A program made the position numbers and the translations under genes. The notes below the pieces were generated by a model. That model worked only from the letters and a program-made list of their open reading frames with translations. It ran no database searches and was not told the origin of the DNA. From Sphingobium amiense (GTDB taxonomy: Bacteria > Pseudomonadota > Alphaproteobacteria > Sphingomonadales > Sphingomonadaceae), in NCBI RefSeq assembly GCF_003967075.1, contig NZ_AP018664.1, positions 1,054,001-1,118,000 of the forward strand: a stretch of 64,000 nucleotides of DNA. The letters run 5' to 3'. Shown piece by piece: positions 8,164-17,075 of the stretch (positions within the stretch are counted from its first letter, which is position 1; each line of letters starts with the position of its first letter).

Positions 8164-10728
8164 ATGTCTCGGTTTTCAGTCACCGCATATTATCTGTCCG
8201 GCAGCATCGCTGCCGCCATGTTGGTAGCCAGCGCGCCGATCGCGCTCGCCCAGCAAGCTGCCAAAATGGCGATCACGCTGCCTGCCCAGCCGCTCGGCGC
8301 ATCGGTTCGTGAACTGTCCCTGCGATCGGGTCAGACGATCCTTGTCGATGCCAGCCTTGTCGAGGGGATGAACGGCCCCGCGATCCACGGCGTATATACG
8401 GTCGAAGGCGCGCTCGACCGACTGCTCGCCGGAACCGGCCTTTCCTGGACCCGGCTCGAAGGCAGCATCGTCATCCGAAAGGAGAGTCTGTCCCGGCAGG
8501 AGAGGGATGGGGGCGTTGGCATCGTGGTCACCGGCAGCCGCATTCGCGGCGCGCCGGTCCCGTCGCCGGTCATGGTTCTCGACAACCGGGCGATAAGAGA
8601 CACCGGTCTCGCCGATCTGGGCGACGTCGCCCGCAGCCTGCCGCAAAGCTTTGGTGGCGGGCAGAATCCCGGCGTCGGCTTCAACGTGCCCTCGAGCACC
8701 GGCGGCAATGTCGGCGGCGGGTCGTCGGTCAATCTGCGTGGCTTGGGCAGCGATGCAACGCTCACCGTGCTGAACGGTCGCCGTGTGCCCTATGACTCGG
8801 CCCGGCAGGGCGTCGATATTTCCGCCATCCCGCTTGCCGCCGTCGATCGCATAGAGGTGGTGGCAGACGGCGCATCGGCTATCTACGGGTCGGACGCGGT
8901 CGGCGGCGTGGTCAATGTGATCCTCAGACGCGACTATGACGGCGTTGAAACCCGCGCCCGTATCGGCGGGTCACCCGATGGCGGCAATTTCCAGCAGCAA
9001 TATGGCGTGCTGGCCGGCAGCCGCTGGAACGGCGGCGGCGGTTTCCTGACCTATGAATATGGCCGGAACACTGCGCTCATGACTAACCAGCGCAAATATG
9101 GCCGGATCAGGCCGGACCTGACCCTGCTGCCGGCCAGTCGTCGCCATGCGGTGGCGGGAAGCATCCATCAGGACATCAGTGACAATCTGACCATCGAACT
9201 GGACGGCCTCTACAACCAGCGGACCGGTGAATTTTCCTATCCCACGAGCGGAGCCGCCAATCTGTCGGTCAGCCGGATCACCCAGAGCTTTGACAGCTAT
9301 ACGCTGGCCTTTTCGGGAGCGGCGCGGCTCTCGCTCGGGCAGTGGCAGCTCAGCCTGTCGGGTAGTTTCGGCAAGGGGCGCACTTATTTTCAGGGTGATA
9401 CCTTCTTAAACGATCGGTTTTTGAGCCGGGCCTTTGGGCGCTATAATAACCGGACGATCACCGGCGAGATCGCGGGTGACGGCCCCTTGTTCGCCTTGCC
9501 AGGCGGGGACGCCAAGCTGGCCATAGGGGCCGGTATCCGGGCGAATGACTTCGCAATCTTCAGGGGCGTGGGCAATATCAACAACGCCAGGCCGTCGCAG
9601 GACAGCGTCTATGCCTTTGGCGAGGCCAGCTTCCCGCTCATTGGGCCCGCGCAGGCCTTGCCGCTGATGCGCAGCCTCAGTCTCAGCGCCGCGCTTCGCT
9701 ATGAGCGCTATCGCGGCCTTGCCGATGTCGTGACACCCAAATTCGGCATGATCTACGCGCCGGCTGATTTCCTCGACATCAAGGCGAGCTGGGGCCGATC
9801 CTTCCGGGCGCCAAGCTTCATCCAGCTTTATTCGATCGAACAGGCGATCCTATATCCAATCACGACATTCGGGGGGAAGGGCTATCCCGGCGGGACCACC
9901 GCATTGCTGATCGCCGGGGGCAATAGCGACCTCAAGCCGGAAAAGGCGCGCAGCTGGTCGGCCACCATGGCGCTGCGTCCGCCCGCCCTTCCGGGCGCGT
10001 CCTTCGAGCTCAGCTATTTCCAAACCCGCTATGTCGACCGCATCGTGAACCCGATCCCGACGTCAGCGCTGGCGCTCGTCAATCCGATCTACGCCAGGCA
10101 GATCACCTACGCGCCGACGCCCGAGCAGCTTGCAGCGGCGATCGCCCATGCGAGCCAGTTTCTGAACGGGGCGGGCGTGCCCTGTGATCCGGCAAAGGTC
10201 GCCGCGATCATCAATCGCGCCAATATCAATGCCGGGCGTCAGACTGTCAGGGGCATCGATGCCCAGCTTGCCTACAGGACCGGCCTTGCCGATGGGAACA
10301 TCGAGATGTCGGCCAATCTCACCTATCTCGACAGCGAGCAGCAGCTTCTGGCGGACGGTCCGGTCGAGCAACTGGCGGGACGATTGTTCAACCCGCCGCA
10401 CTGGCGCGGCAGGGGCATGATCGGCTGGAGCAAGGGCGGCTTCCGCACCGCGGCCACGCTCAGCACGATCGGCGGCGTCAAGGATGTGCGCTCCACGCCG
10501 GCTCTGCACATTGACGGCATGACGACGATCGATATCAGCGCCCGTTATCGCTTTGGCGAGGAAGCGGGGCTGTTGCGCGGCGTCGAGCTTGGCCTTTCGG
10601 TCCAGAATATTCTCAATGCCTTGCCTTCGGTTGTCGCGACTAGCCTCTATTATGACACGCCCTATGACTCGACCAGTTATTCAGCGGTCGGCCGCTTCAT
10701 CGCGCTCGAACTGGTCAAGAAATGGTGA
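8164..10728 (+). CDS. TonB-dependent receptor with STN signalling domain
   Basis: An 854-aa outer-membrane transporter. A signal peptide ends near ALAQQ (residue ~30). An STN domain follows (AITLPAQPLGASVRELSLRS, LDRLLAGTGLSWTRLEGSIV), then the TonB box/plug (GVGIVVTGSRIRG; NVGGGSSVNLRGLGSDATLT; DGASAIYGSDAVGGVVNVIL). The 22-strand barrel ends with an aromatic residue (VKKW). The STN domain explains the sigma/anti-sigma pair upstream. In astexin-type loci this receptor is thought to take up the cognate lasso peptide, which the neighbouring isopeptidase then opens. That is inference here; an iron chelate or other peptide remains possible. Confidence 0.93.
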   Translation: MSRFSVTAYYLSGSIAAAMLVASAPIALAQQAAKMAITLPAQPLGASVRELSLRSGQTILVDASLVEGMNGPAIHGVYTVEGALDRLLAGTGLSWTRLEGSIVIRKESLSRQERDGGVGIVVTGSRIRGAPVPSPVMVLDNRAIRDTGLADLGDVARSLPQSFGGGQNPGVGFNVPSSTGGNVGGGSSVNLRGLGSDATLTVLNGRRVPYDSARQGVDISAIPLAAVDRIEVVADGASAIYGSDAVGGVVNVILRRDYDGVETRARIGGSPDGGNFQQQYGVLAGSRWNGGGGFLTYEYGRNTALMTNQRKYGRIRPDLTLLPASRRHAVAGSIHQDISDNLTIELDGLYNQRTGEFSYPTSGAANLSVSRITQSFDSYTLAFSGAARLSLGQWQLSLSGSFGKGRTYFQGDTFLNDRFLSRAFGRYNNRTITGEIAGDGPLFALPGGDAKLAIGAGIRANDFAIFRGVGNINNARPSQDSVYAFGEASFPLIGPAQALPLMRSLSLSAALRYERYRGLADVVTPKFGMIYAPADFLDIKASWGRSFRAPSFIQLYSIEQAILYPITTFGGKGYPGGTTALLIAGGNSDLKPEKARSWSATMALRPPALPGASFELSYFQTRYVDRIVNPIPTSALALVNPIYARQITYAPTPEQLAAAIAHASQFLNGAGVPCDPAKVAAIINRANINAGRQTVRGIDAQLAYRTGLADGNIEMSANLTYLDSEQQLLADGPVEQLAGRLFNPPHWRGRGMIGWSKGGFRTAATLSTIGGVKDVRSTPALHIDGMTTIDISARYRFGEEAGLLRGVELGLSVQNILNALPSVVATSLYYDTPYDSTSYSAVGRFIALELVKKW

Positions 10729-12839
10729 GCGTCATGGACAGGGCATCGACCGCGCTGCTGGCCGCGGGCGTTGGACTTCTCGCCTTGCCTTCCACGGCGA
10801 CGGCGGATTGCAGCGACCTGCTGTCGGTCCCTGCGCCCATGACGAAGCAACGCGCCATCACGGCGCAGGACCTGCTCGGCGTGCGCGACATCGGGCGGGG
10901 CGATGGCGCCCTTCTTGGCAACAAGAGCCCGCTCGGACTTTCCCCGGACGGCAGACAGCTCGCCTTCATCCTGATCCGGGCGGAGGCATCGACCAATAGC
11001 TATTGCATCGGCCTTGCGGTGATGGATGTGAAGCCATCCGCGAAGCCGCGGCTTCTCGATCAGGGCGGAGAGTTTATTGGCGGGACCGGCGATTATCGCG
11101 GGGTCATCCTGCCGACGGGATTTCCGATCCTGCTCGCGCCTTCCTGGTCGCCCGATGGCCGGTGGATCGCCTTCCTGCGGCGGGACAAGGGTGTCACCCA
11201 ACTCTGGACAGTGCGTGCCGATGGCGGTCCCGCCCGGGCCGTCACCCATTCTCCCGTCGATGTGGAGCAATTTGCCTGGGGGCCTGATGGCAGGGCGCTC
11301 ATCTATGCGAGCCGGACCGGACAGATGGCGGAGCGGACCGCATTGGCGCGCGAGGCCGTGACCGGCTTTCGTTATGATGATCGCTATGTGCCGATGATGG
11401 GCGACAAGCCCATGCCGCTCGCCACGACAGCCCTGTCCCTGTTTCGCGTTGATCCGGGCGGGGGAGAGGCCCGGCCCGGCGAAGAAGGTGACCGGGCGCT
11501 GCTGGGCCCCGATCCGATCGGCTATGCAATCCTTCCGCTTTCGGCGAGGGCCGATGATGGGCGCTTTGTCCAGACGGAGCATGTCACCGCCAATCCGGCC
11601 AGCCCATGGGCGCTGGCCATGTCCTCTGCGGCTGGCGTGAAAATCCCCTGTCCGGGTGAGGCCTGTCGCGGCAAGTTTGCCGGGCTTTGGTGGATGTCCC
11701 ATGATGGCCCCTTGCTCTTCCTGCGCCGCGAGGGCTGGAATGACCGGTCGACGGCGCTCTATCGCTGGCGGCCTGGCTCCGGCCCGCCACGGAGAATATT
11801 TGTTACGAGCGATGTCATCAGCGGTTGTGAGCTCGCAGGTGGGAACCTTGTCTGCTTGCGCCAAAGCGCGAGCGTGCCGCCGCAGATCGTGCGGATCGAT
11901 CCGGGAGACGGACGTACCGATCTGCTCTACGATCCCAATCCCGAATATCGATCCATCCGGTTCGGCAGGGTCGAGCGGCTGGAATGGCGGAACGACCTGG
12001 GCCTGGAAGTCGCCGGCGACCTCGTCCTGCCTCCCGATTATGATGGACGAGAGAGGCTGCCCATGATCGTGACGACCTATCGCAGCAATGGATTTCTGCG
12101 GGGCGCGACCGGCAATGAATATCCGATCCATCTGTTCACGGCAAAAGGCTTTGCCGTTCTCAGCCTGGACCGCCCGCCCCATGTCGGGGCGATCAACCCG
12201 CTCAACAAGGACTGGCAGAAGTTGCTGGCCGAGAATGACCGGGATTGGGGGGAGAGGCGCAGCATGCAATCTTCGGTCATGACCGGGGTGCAGCGCGTCA
12301 TCGACATGGGAATTGCCGATCCGGATCGCATCGGCATCACCGGTTTGAGCGATGGATCGAGCACGGTCGGCTTTGCCCTCATCAACAGCCGCCGCTTTGC
12401 CGCCGCCGCGATTAGCACCTGCTGTCTTGAACCCTGGACCGTGAACGCCACCATCGGCCCGGCCTTTGCTCGGAAGATGCGGTCGCAGGGTTTCCCGCCC
12501 GCCACCTCCGACGATTGGGACTATTGGGAGCCCGGTTCGATGATCCGCAATGCCGCGTCGATCGATACGCCATTGCTCATGCAGCTGGCGGATCGGGAAT
12601 ATCTGACGGCGATCGACGTCTTCGCTGCCTTGCGCGAACAGGGCAAGCCGGTCGACATGTACGTCTTCCCCGATGAATTTCATAATAAATGGCAGCCGCT
12701 GCACCGGCTGGCGATCTACAAACGCAATGTCGACTGGTTCCTCTACTGGCTTCAGGGCAAGAAAGATCCCGATCCGCGCAAGGCGGAGCAATATGCGATC
12801 TGGGACAGGCTGCGCCTAAAACAGCCCTTTCCTCCCTAA
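10722..12839 (+). CDS. AtxE-like lasso-peptide isopeptidase (S9-type serine hydrolase)
   Basis: A 705-aa prolyl-oligopeptidase-like protein with a signal peptide (STALLAAGVGLLALPSTATA), a beta-propeller (LGLSPDGRQLAFIL, PSWSPDGRWIAFL, FAWGPDGRALIYA) and a C-terminal alpha/beta-hydrolase domain. The nucleophile is Ser543 in TGLSDGSS. Glu626 in LADREYL and His654 in FPDEFHNKW have the same 83- and 28-residue spacing as the Ser527/Glu610/His638 triad I recall for AtxE2. This supports cleavage of a threaded lasso macrolactam rather than ordinary peptidase activity. The ATG at 10722 overlaps the receptor stop; ATG 10734 has a better GGTGAG site. It converges on the cyclase gene with a 4-bp overlap. 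Confidence 0.9.
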   Translation: MVSVMDRASTALLAAGVGLLALPSTATADCSDLLSVPAPMTKQRAITAQDLLGVRDIGRGDGALLGNKSPLGLSPDGRQLAFILIRAEASTNSYCIGLAVMDVKPSAKPRLLDQGGEFIGGTGDYRGVILPTGFPILLAPSWSPDGRWIAFLRRDKGVTQLWTVRADGGPARAVTHSPVDVEQFAWGPDGRALIYASRTGQMAERTALAREAVTGFRYDDRYVPMMGDKPMPLATTALSLFRVDPGGGEARPGEEGDRALLGPDPIGYAILPLSARADDGRFVQTEHVTANPASPWALAMSSAAGVKIPCPGEACRGKFAGLWWMSHDGPLLFLRREGWNDRSTALYRWRPGSGPPRRIFVTSDVISGCELAGGNLVCLRQSASVPPQIVRIDPGDGRTDLLYDPNPEYRSIRFGRVERLEWRNDLGLEVAGDLVLPPDYDGRERLPMIVTTYRSNGFLRGATGNEYPIHLFTAKGFAVLSLDRPPHVGAINPLNKDWQKLLAENDRDWGERRSMQSSVMTGVQRVIDMGIADPDRIGITGLSDGSSTVGFALINSRRFAAAAISTCCLEPWTVNATIGPAFARKMRSQGFPPATSDDWDYWEPGSMIRNAASIDTPLLMQLADREYLTAIDVFAALREQGKPVDMYVFPDEFHNKWQPLHRLAIYKRNVDWFLYWLQGKKDPDPRKAEQYAIWDRLRLKQPFPP

Positions 12840-14587
12840 TCCTGCGTCTGCCCCGCCACCCATGCCTCGACGTCCGCAAGATGCATGATGCGGTGATAGG
12901 CCGTGCCCTGGACGTAACCCTCGCCGTCCAGGGCTTGTTCGAGCAGGGAAAGGTCAAGCAGTCCGGCTCGGCGCAGATTTCCGTCGAGCAGCATGGCGCG
13001 GATGACGGAGCGGTTCGCGGTGAAGATTTCCGCGATATGGCTGTCGGGCGTGCCCTTTGTCCTGCGGTCGACGATGGCTGCTGGCAAGCGGTCGCGAAAG
13101 GCATCCCGTGCCACGATCCGGTTCTGCCCTTGTCTGAACCACCACCAGCTCGGTATCCGCAGGCATGCTTCCACGACGGGTTGCGAAGCCAAAGGCGTCA
13201 TATGGCGCACCGGGCTCCGGATATCATTGCCTTCCGCCCAGCCCTGGGCGGCGGTGATGAGCGCGATATGGGCGGCCGTCCCGGTTTCACCGCCGCGGGG
13301 CGGCTCCAGCCAGGGGTGGCGTGGTACAAGAGCTGTGTCGCCCATGACCTGCGGGGACAGAAATTGGGTCATAGGCCGCCAGCGATAGGCCGGCGACCGG
13401 CGGAACGCGCGTGACACTGCCCGGCCAAGCACCGTAATCGTGCTCACATCGGCCATGGCCGCGATCGACTTGGCGGTAGACCAGCCTTCACCCAGGCTCC
13501 GTCCGCGCAGGAAAGCGTCGGTCGCCGGCGCGATGGACCGCAAGGAAAAGAAGACATTGTCCCCACCGCCGCCATCGATGGTGAGATCGGCTCCGCTTGC
13601 CCCGACCGCCTCATGGAGCAGGCGGGAGGTGCCCTGCATGAAGCTGCGGGCGAGGGGATTGGGTTGATCCTGGGTATGGGAACGGCTGACGTCGACCATG
13701 CCAGCATCCCATTGCGCTTCGATGGTCGGCGCGCCCAGATGGGATGCGACCATCCGGGCATAATGGCGTTCATCGCCGATCGCGCCGCGGCTGGCGAGAT
13801 TGAAACAGGTAAAGGGGCAGCCATGAGTGCCGAGCGCGGCGGCCAGCACGGAGGAGTCTATCCCGCCCGACAGCATGAGCAGGGCCCGCTTGGTCCCCAT
13901 GATGCTGGCGCGGGTCGCCGTCGAGACCGCGCGCCGGATCATGCGCGCGGCCTCGTCCCGGTCGTCGATCCAGTGGCGCCGGCCGGCCCGATCCCATGGG
14001 CTCCATGTCCGCGTGACGCCCAGGCCTTTGGAGGTGAGATGGAGACGGGAGCCGCCCCGCAATTCCTGCACGCCTGTGAGACAGGTGGAGGGCGAGGGGA
14101 TATCCTTGAGCGCCAGACGGCGCAATATGGCGGACCAGTCAACCCCTCGGGATCTCCATCCGCCAAGTGACAGCAGGGCCATGTCGGACGCAAGGATCAG
14201 CTGATCGCCCTGCATCGCATGGAAGCAGGGCAGGCGCCCGAAGGCAGAGCGCAGGACATGAAAGCCTCCCGCATGATCACGCAGGATCGCGACGAAATTG
14301 CCCCAATGGTCCTGGCTCAATCGCTGGAATCCCCACGGTTCGCCGTCGGCGGTGACATCCAATGACAGGGGGGCCGGATCGCTCTTGCCGGTCGCGAAGA
14401 TCGACCCGATGACCATGCCGATATCATCGCCCAGATGCCGGACTTGTCCGCCGCTGCTTGCGACCAGCATATCGTCCCGGTCGATCATGACCGACAGCGC
14501 CTCGGCGCGAGAAATCGCGCTCCGGATCGGCGGCGCGATAGGACTGCGTTCCGGTTTCGGCGCGAATATGGCGACAAATCTCTCCAT
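12836..14587 (-). CDS. Lasso-peptide cyclase (asparagine-synthetase-like, C protein)
   Basis: A 583-aa homologue of class B asparagine synthetase. In lasso biosynthesis it adenylates the Asp/Glu side chain of the core and forms the macrolactam with the new N-terminus. The N-terminal half is a glutaminase-like domain without the usual N-terminal Cys2 (MERFVAIFAPKP), as expected for cyclases. The ATP-pyrophosphatase loop is LMLSGGIDSSVLAAAL, followed by DLTIDGGGGDNVFFS. The start is TGATG-coupled to the upstream protease stop. It is the last gene of the lasso A-B-C operon. Confidence 0.93.
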   Translation of the reverse strand: MERFVAIFAPKPERSPIAPPIRSAISRAEALSVMIDRDDMLVASSGGQVRHLGDDIGMVIGSIFATGKSDPAPLSLDVTADGEPWGFQRLSQDHWGNFVAILRDHAGGFHVLRSAFGRLPCFHAMQGDQLILASDMALLSLGGWRSRGVDWSAILRRLALKDIPSPSTCLTGVQELRGGSRLHLTSKGLGVTRTWSPWDRAGRRHWIDDRDEAARMIRRAVSTATRASIMGTKRALLMLSGGIDSSVLAAALGTHGCPFTCFNLASRGAIGDERHYARMVASHLGAPTIEAQWDAGMVDVSRSHTQDQPNPLARSFMQGTSRLLHEAVGASGADLTIDGGGGDNVFFSLRSIAPATDAFLRGRSLGEGWSTAKSIAAMADVSTITVLGRAVSRAFRRSPAYRWRPMTQFLSPQVMGDTALVPRHPWLEPPRGGETGTAAHIALITAAQGWAEGNDIRSPVRHMTPLASQPVVEACLRIPSWWWFRQGQNRIVARDAFRDRLPAAIVDRRTKGTPDSHIAEIFTANRSVIRAMLLDGNLRRAGLLDLSLLEQALDGEGYVQGTAYHRIMHLADVEAWVAGQTQD

Positions 14588-15291
14588 CAGATGATCCTGA
14601 TCGGGCAGAAGGGACGGACCTGATCGGGATCATCGGCGACGACCATGCCGTCGACCTCGACCCAGCTATGGGCCTGGAAGGGGTTGAGCTTGACGCCCAG
14701 GACGAGATCCGGTCGGATGCCGAGCGCGATCAGCCATGACGCGAGCGACAGCGCGGTGGGGAGGCACTGGTCACGGGCAGAGACAATCATCGCGGCCCGG
14801 CGATAGGCCTGATCAATATGGGCAAGCCGGTCGGTCGGGGCCGTCCGTGGGGTCACGCCAAGCTTTCGCCGTTCGATCGAGCGGATGTTCCGCGAGAAGG
14901 GCAATTGTCTCAGTCTCGCGCGCCACCAGAACCGGCGGGTCAGGGCGCTTGCGAGATAGGCTGGTGACAGGCGCGGCTTCGCAATGGGCAGCCTGGCCTC
15001 GGATGCATGCGAGCGCGGGCAGGGGGCGGGCCTGATACCGACCGGCGACCGGATGATGATGCCCGCTTCCAGCAAGGCGTCGCACTGCCGGGCATCGATG
15101 TGGTTAGCGTCGATGAGGGATCTGAACGCTTGGTCCAGCGCTGGCCGCAGGCCGAAATAGCGATCGGCATGGAGATCGAGGAAAATGACCTGTCCCTCGG
15201 TCCGGCAGAAGCTCAGACCATCGCGCAGTGTATAGCCGCTCATTCTGTGTCTCGAACGGACGAGGCGCGCAGCCGCGAAGCTGCGCGCCAT
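14587..15291 (-). CDS. Lasso-peptide leader protease (RRE + transglutaminase-like, B protein)
   Basis: The fused B protein of proteobacterial lasso systems. An N-terminal PqqD-like RiPP recognition element (GYTLRDGLSFCRTEGQ, FLDLHADRYFGLR) binds the leader. The C-terminal PF13471-type transglutaminase-like protease removes it, with Cys in RDQCLPTALSLASWL, His in FQAHSWVEVDG and Asp in the same segment. The start at ATG 15291 gives 234 aa and lies 5 bp after the precursor stop. ATG 15243 (MSGYTLRDG) would give 218 aa and also fits the family; neither has a strong ribosome-binding site. The frame open to 15339 would overlap the precursor. Confidence 0.92.
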   Translation of the reverse strand: MARSFAAARLVRSRHRMSGYTLRDGLSFCRTEGQVIFLDLHADRYFGLRPALDQAFRSLIDANHIDARQCDALLEAGIIIRSPVGIRPAPCPRSHASEARLPIAKPRLSPAYLASALTRRFWWRARLRQLPFSRNIRSIERRKLGVTPRTAPTDRLAHIDQAYRRAAMIVSARDQCLPTALSLASWLIALGIRPDLVLGVKLNPFQAHSWVEVDGMVVADDPDQVRPFCPIRII

Positions 15292-15295
15292 CGCT

Positions 15296-15415
15296 TCAGT
15301 CGTCGGAAAGGCCGAAATTATTTTCACCAAGCCCGACATCGCCGGTGATGCCGCCGGGCCCCTTGGTTTCCACGCTGACCGCGCCGAGTTCGATCACGTC
15401 ATTGTCACGTTCCAT
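15296..15415 (-). CDS. Lasso-peptide precursor (sphingonodin-like), 39 aa
   Basis: Reading the minus strand from ATG 15415, behind a consensus AAGGAG, gives a 39-aa acidic peptide starting MERDNDVIELGAVSVETK and ending FGLSDD. Thr is the penultimate leader residue (VET-K), the conserved lasso leader feature. Cleavage after Lys18 leaves a 21-residue core beginning GPGGITGDVG with Gly1 and Asp8, the correct 8-member-ring geometry, and a Ser-Asp-Asp tail typical of sphingomonad lasso peptides. From memory this core equals or nearly equals sphingonodin I. The B and C enzymes follow immediately, so the assignment rests on sequence and context. Confidence 0.93.
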   Translation of the reverse strand: MERDNDVIELGAVSVETKGPGGITGDVGLGENNFGLSDD

Positions 15416-15482
15416 GATATTCACTCCTTGGCTTTGCTGCGACTATTTGCAGCACCATGGAGCGTAGGAAGCGGACGGCCCT

Positions 15483-15501
15483 ATCCGAAATTTATACGGA
15501 T
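15483..15501. promoter_or_regulatory. Inverted repeat in the lasso precursor promoter
   Basis: In the 165-bp gap between the GntR stop and the precursor ATG the arms ATCCG and CGGAT flank a 9-bp AT-rich centre (AAATTTATA on the plus strand). On the minus strand the centre contains TATAAA, usable as a -10 element about 70 bp before the start. The symmetry and location suit an operator for the adjacent GntR or LuxR regulator. No lux-box consensus is evident. Confidence 0.4.
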
Positions 15502-15580
15502 CCGATATCGCGAATATATGGAATGATCGGGAGGAATGGATATTGCTCTTCGACAAGTTCCAGGCGGAATGTCCCGCCTG

Positions 15581-16186
15581 TTATTCGTCTCGATAGATGC
15601 CGCGAAGCAGTTTTGCCGCGGCGCGCTGGCGGCGCAGATGATAGGTTGATGAGGTCCTGCGCAGCAGCCCGATGTCACCGGCGCGCGCGCTGTGCGCCAG
15701 CGCCTGCAATTCTTCCCCAGTGTCGCCCAGAATGTCTTCTTCGCCGATACGCGCGACATGAAGGCGGGCGTTGGTGCGTTCCATCGCTTCGCCATGTTCG
15801 CGATTGCTGGAGGCGCTCGCGATGCGGTGAAGGAGGTGCGCGGCCCGGTCCGCGCCCGATGAGGAATCCGGATCGAGTTCGATCGATCGCAGCAGGGAGG
15901 AGCGGACGTTGCGCAGGGCGAGCTGGATGATGTCGCCCGACCAGGCGTAGAGATCCTTGAGGCCCGGCTCGTTGATCAGCGGCACAAGGAAGCCCCCGCC
16001 GCTTCGCGCTTCGACGAGACCCTCGCCCGCCAGATGGCTGAGCGCCTCCCGGATCGGTGTCGTGCTCGATGCCAGGATTGCGGAAAGCTCCGCAGGATCG
16101 AGACGAGATCCGGGACGATAGCCCCGTTCCATGATGAGGCGTCTCAGGCTTTGCTGAACCCGCTCGGAGGTTGGACCGGCGTTCAT
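15581..16186 (-). CDS. GntR-family transcriptional regulator
   Basis: A 201-aa regulator. The N-terminal winged helix is seen in ERVQQSLRRLIMERGYRPGS, then PAELSAILASSTTPIREAL and LAGEGLVEARSGGGFLVPL, with the usual RPGSRLDPAEL wing. The C-terminal ~120 residues are helical and FCD-like but divergent, so I cannot name the effector. It follows the PhyH gene by 6 bp and lies directly before the lasso precursor operon. Likely targets are its own operon or the lasso promoter; the inverted repeat at 15483-15501 is a candidate site. Confidence 0.86.
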   Translation of the reverse strand: MNAGPTSERVQQSLRRLIMERGYRPGSRLDPAELSAILASSTTPIREALSHLAGEGLVEARSGGGFLVPLINEPGLKDLYAWSGDIIQLALRNVRSSLLRSIELDPDSSSGADRAAHLLHRIASASSNREHGEAMERTNARLHVARIGEEDILGDTGEELQALAHSARAGDIGLLRRTSSTYHLRRQRAAAKLLRGIYRDE

Positions 16187-16192
16187 CCTGAT

Positions 16193-17059
16193 TCAGCTTT
16201 GCCGCGCCGCAAAGGCCGCCACCATGTCCTGCTGGTCCGGCCGCAGCGCATCGATGGCGGCCAGCGGGCGATCAGGCGCGCCAGTCAGCAGGACCGAGGG
16301 ACACTGTCCCTCGAAATTGCCGAGATTGGGGCGGTGCTGGCGATAGCCGGCGAGCGCGGCCAGTTCAGGAGAAAATCGGCGTGCGACTGCGGGCGGATAG
16401 GCAAGCCAGGGATTTTCATAGGGTTTGAGCCATCCCAGACTATAGCCCGTGACGATCGCGCGCCGCACCGCAGCGGTCCGGTTTGCGCCGGCACCGTGCA
16501 GGGTGGAACCCAGCAGGATGAGGGCGGAGCCGGGCTCCATCCCGACCGCGATCGGATCGTCGATCGGATCGGGCAGGAGCGCCTGGGCGCCGTGGCTGCG
16601 CGGCCAGACCAGCGTCGCGCCATTATCGACGGTGAAGGGCGTCAATGGCCAGATGATATTGACGAGATATTCGATCTCTCCCTTGGGCGCTTGCCACATA
16701 TCCTGGTCGCGATGGGGCACCTGCGCCGGCGCGCCGGGGTGGATGGCGATGGCCTGCCCGACATTGAGCTGGATGCAGTCGCACCAGGGGCTAAGAATCT
16801 GCCGGGCGATCCGGGTGATGAGCGGATGTCGCACCAGTGCTTCTGCATGGGGCGACCGCGTCAGCAGCCGTCCGAAGCGCTTGGTCGTCTCGCCATAAAA
16901 TGGTCCCTGGCAGAAGGGAGTCTCCGCAAAAGAGGACGACAGGTCTGCGTCCAGCGCGGCGATGACGCTTTCGGGCAAGGCGTGCGGTAGGACGGACCAG
17001 CCCTGGTCGAACAATTGCTCGATCAGGCGCGACGCACTGGTGGGAAGGGGTTCGGTCAT
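16193..17059 (-). CDS. Phytanoyl-CoA dioxygenase (PhyH) family protein
   Basis: A 288-aa non-haem Fe(II)/2-oxoglutarate oxygenase. The metal-binding His-x-Asp is in QVPHRDQDMWQ and the distal His in LLGSTLHGAGANRT; Arg in RRAIVTGYSLGW may bind 2-oxoglutarate. I prefer ATG 17059, which has GGGAGA eight bases upstream, over the frame opening at 17101, which would run into luxI. A luxR-luxI-phyH order has, as I recall, been noted in other sphingomonads. The substrate is unknown: an acyl-homoserine-lactone precursor, a fatty acid or the lasso peptide are all possible. Confidence 0.85.
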   Translation of the reverse strand: MTEPLPTSASRLIEQLFDQGWSVLPHALPESVIAALDADLSSSFAETPFCQGPFYGETTKRFGRLLTRSPHAEALVRHPLITRIARQILSPWCDCIQLNVGQAIAIHPGAPAQVPHRDQDMWQAPKGEIEYLVNIIWPLTPFTVDNGATLVWPRSHGAQALLPDPIDDPIAVGMEPGSALILLGSTLHGAGANRTAAVRRAIVTGYSLGWLKPYENPWLAYPPAVARRFSPELAALAGYRQHRPNLGNFEGQCPSVLLTGAPDRPLAAIDALRPDQQDMVAAFAARQS

Positions 17060-17075
17060 GATCGCGTCTCCCGTC

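Noticed and set aside
10677..12791. 704-codon minus-strand open frame opposite the isopeptidase
   Set aside because: GC-rich antisense shadow: it covers a clear S9-type enzyme gene, is His/Arg/Pro-rich and shows no domain.
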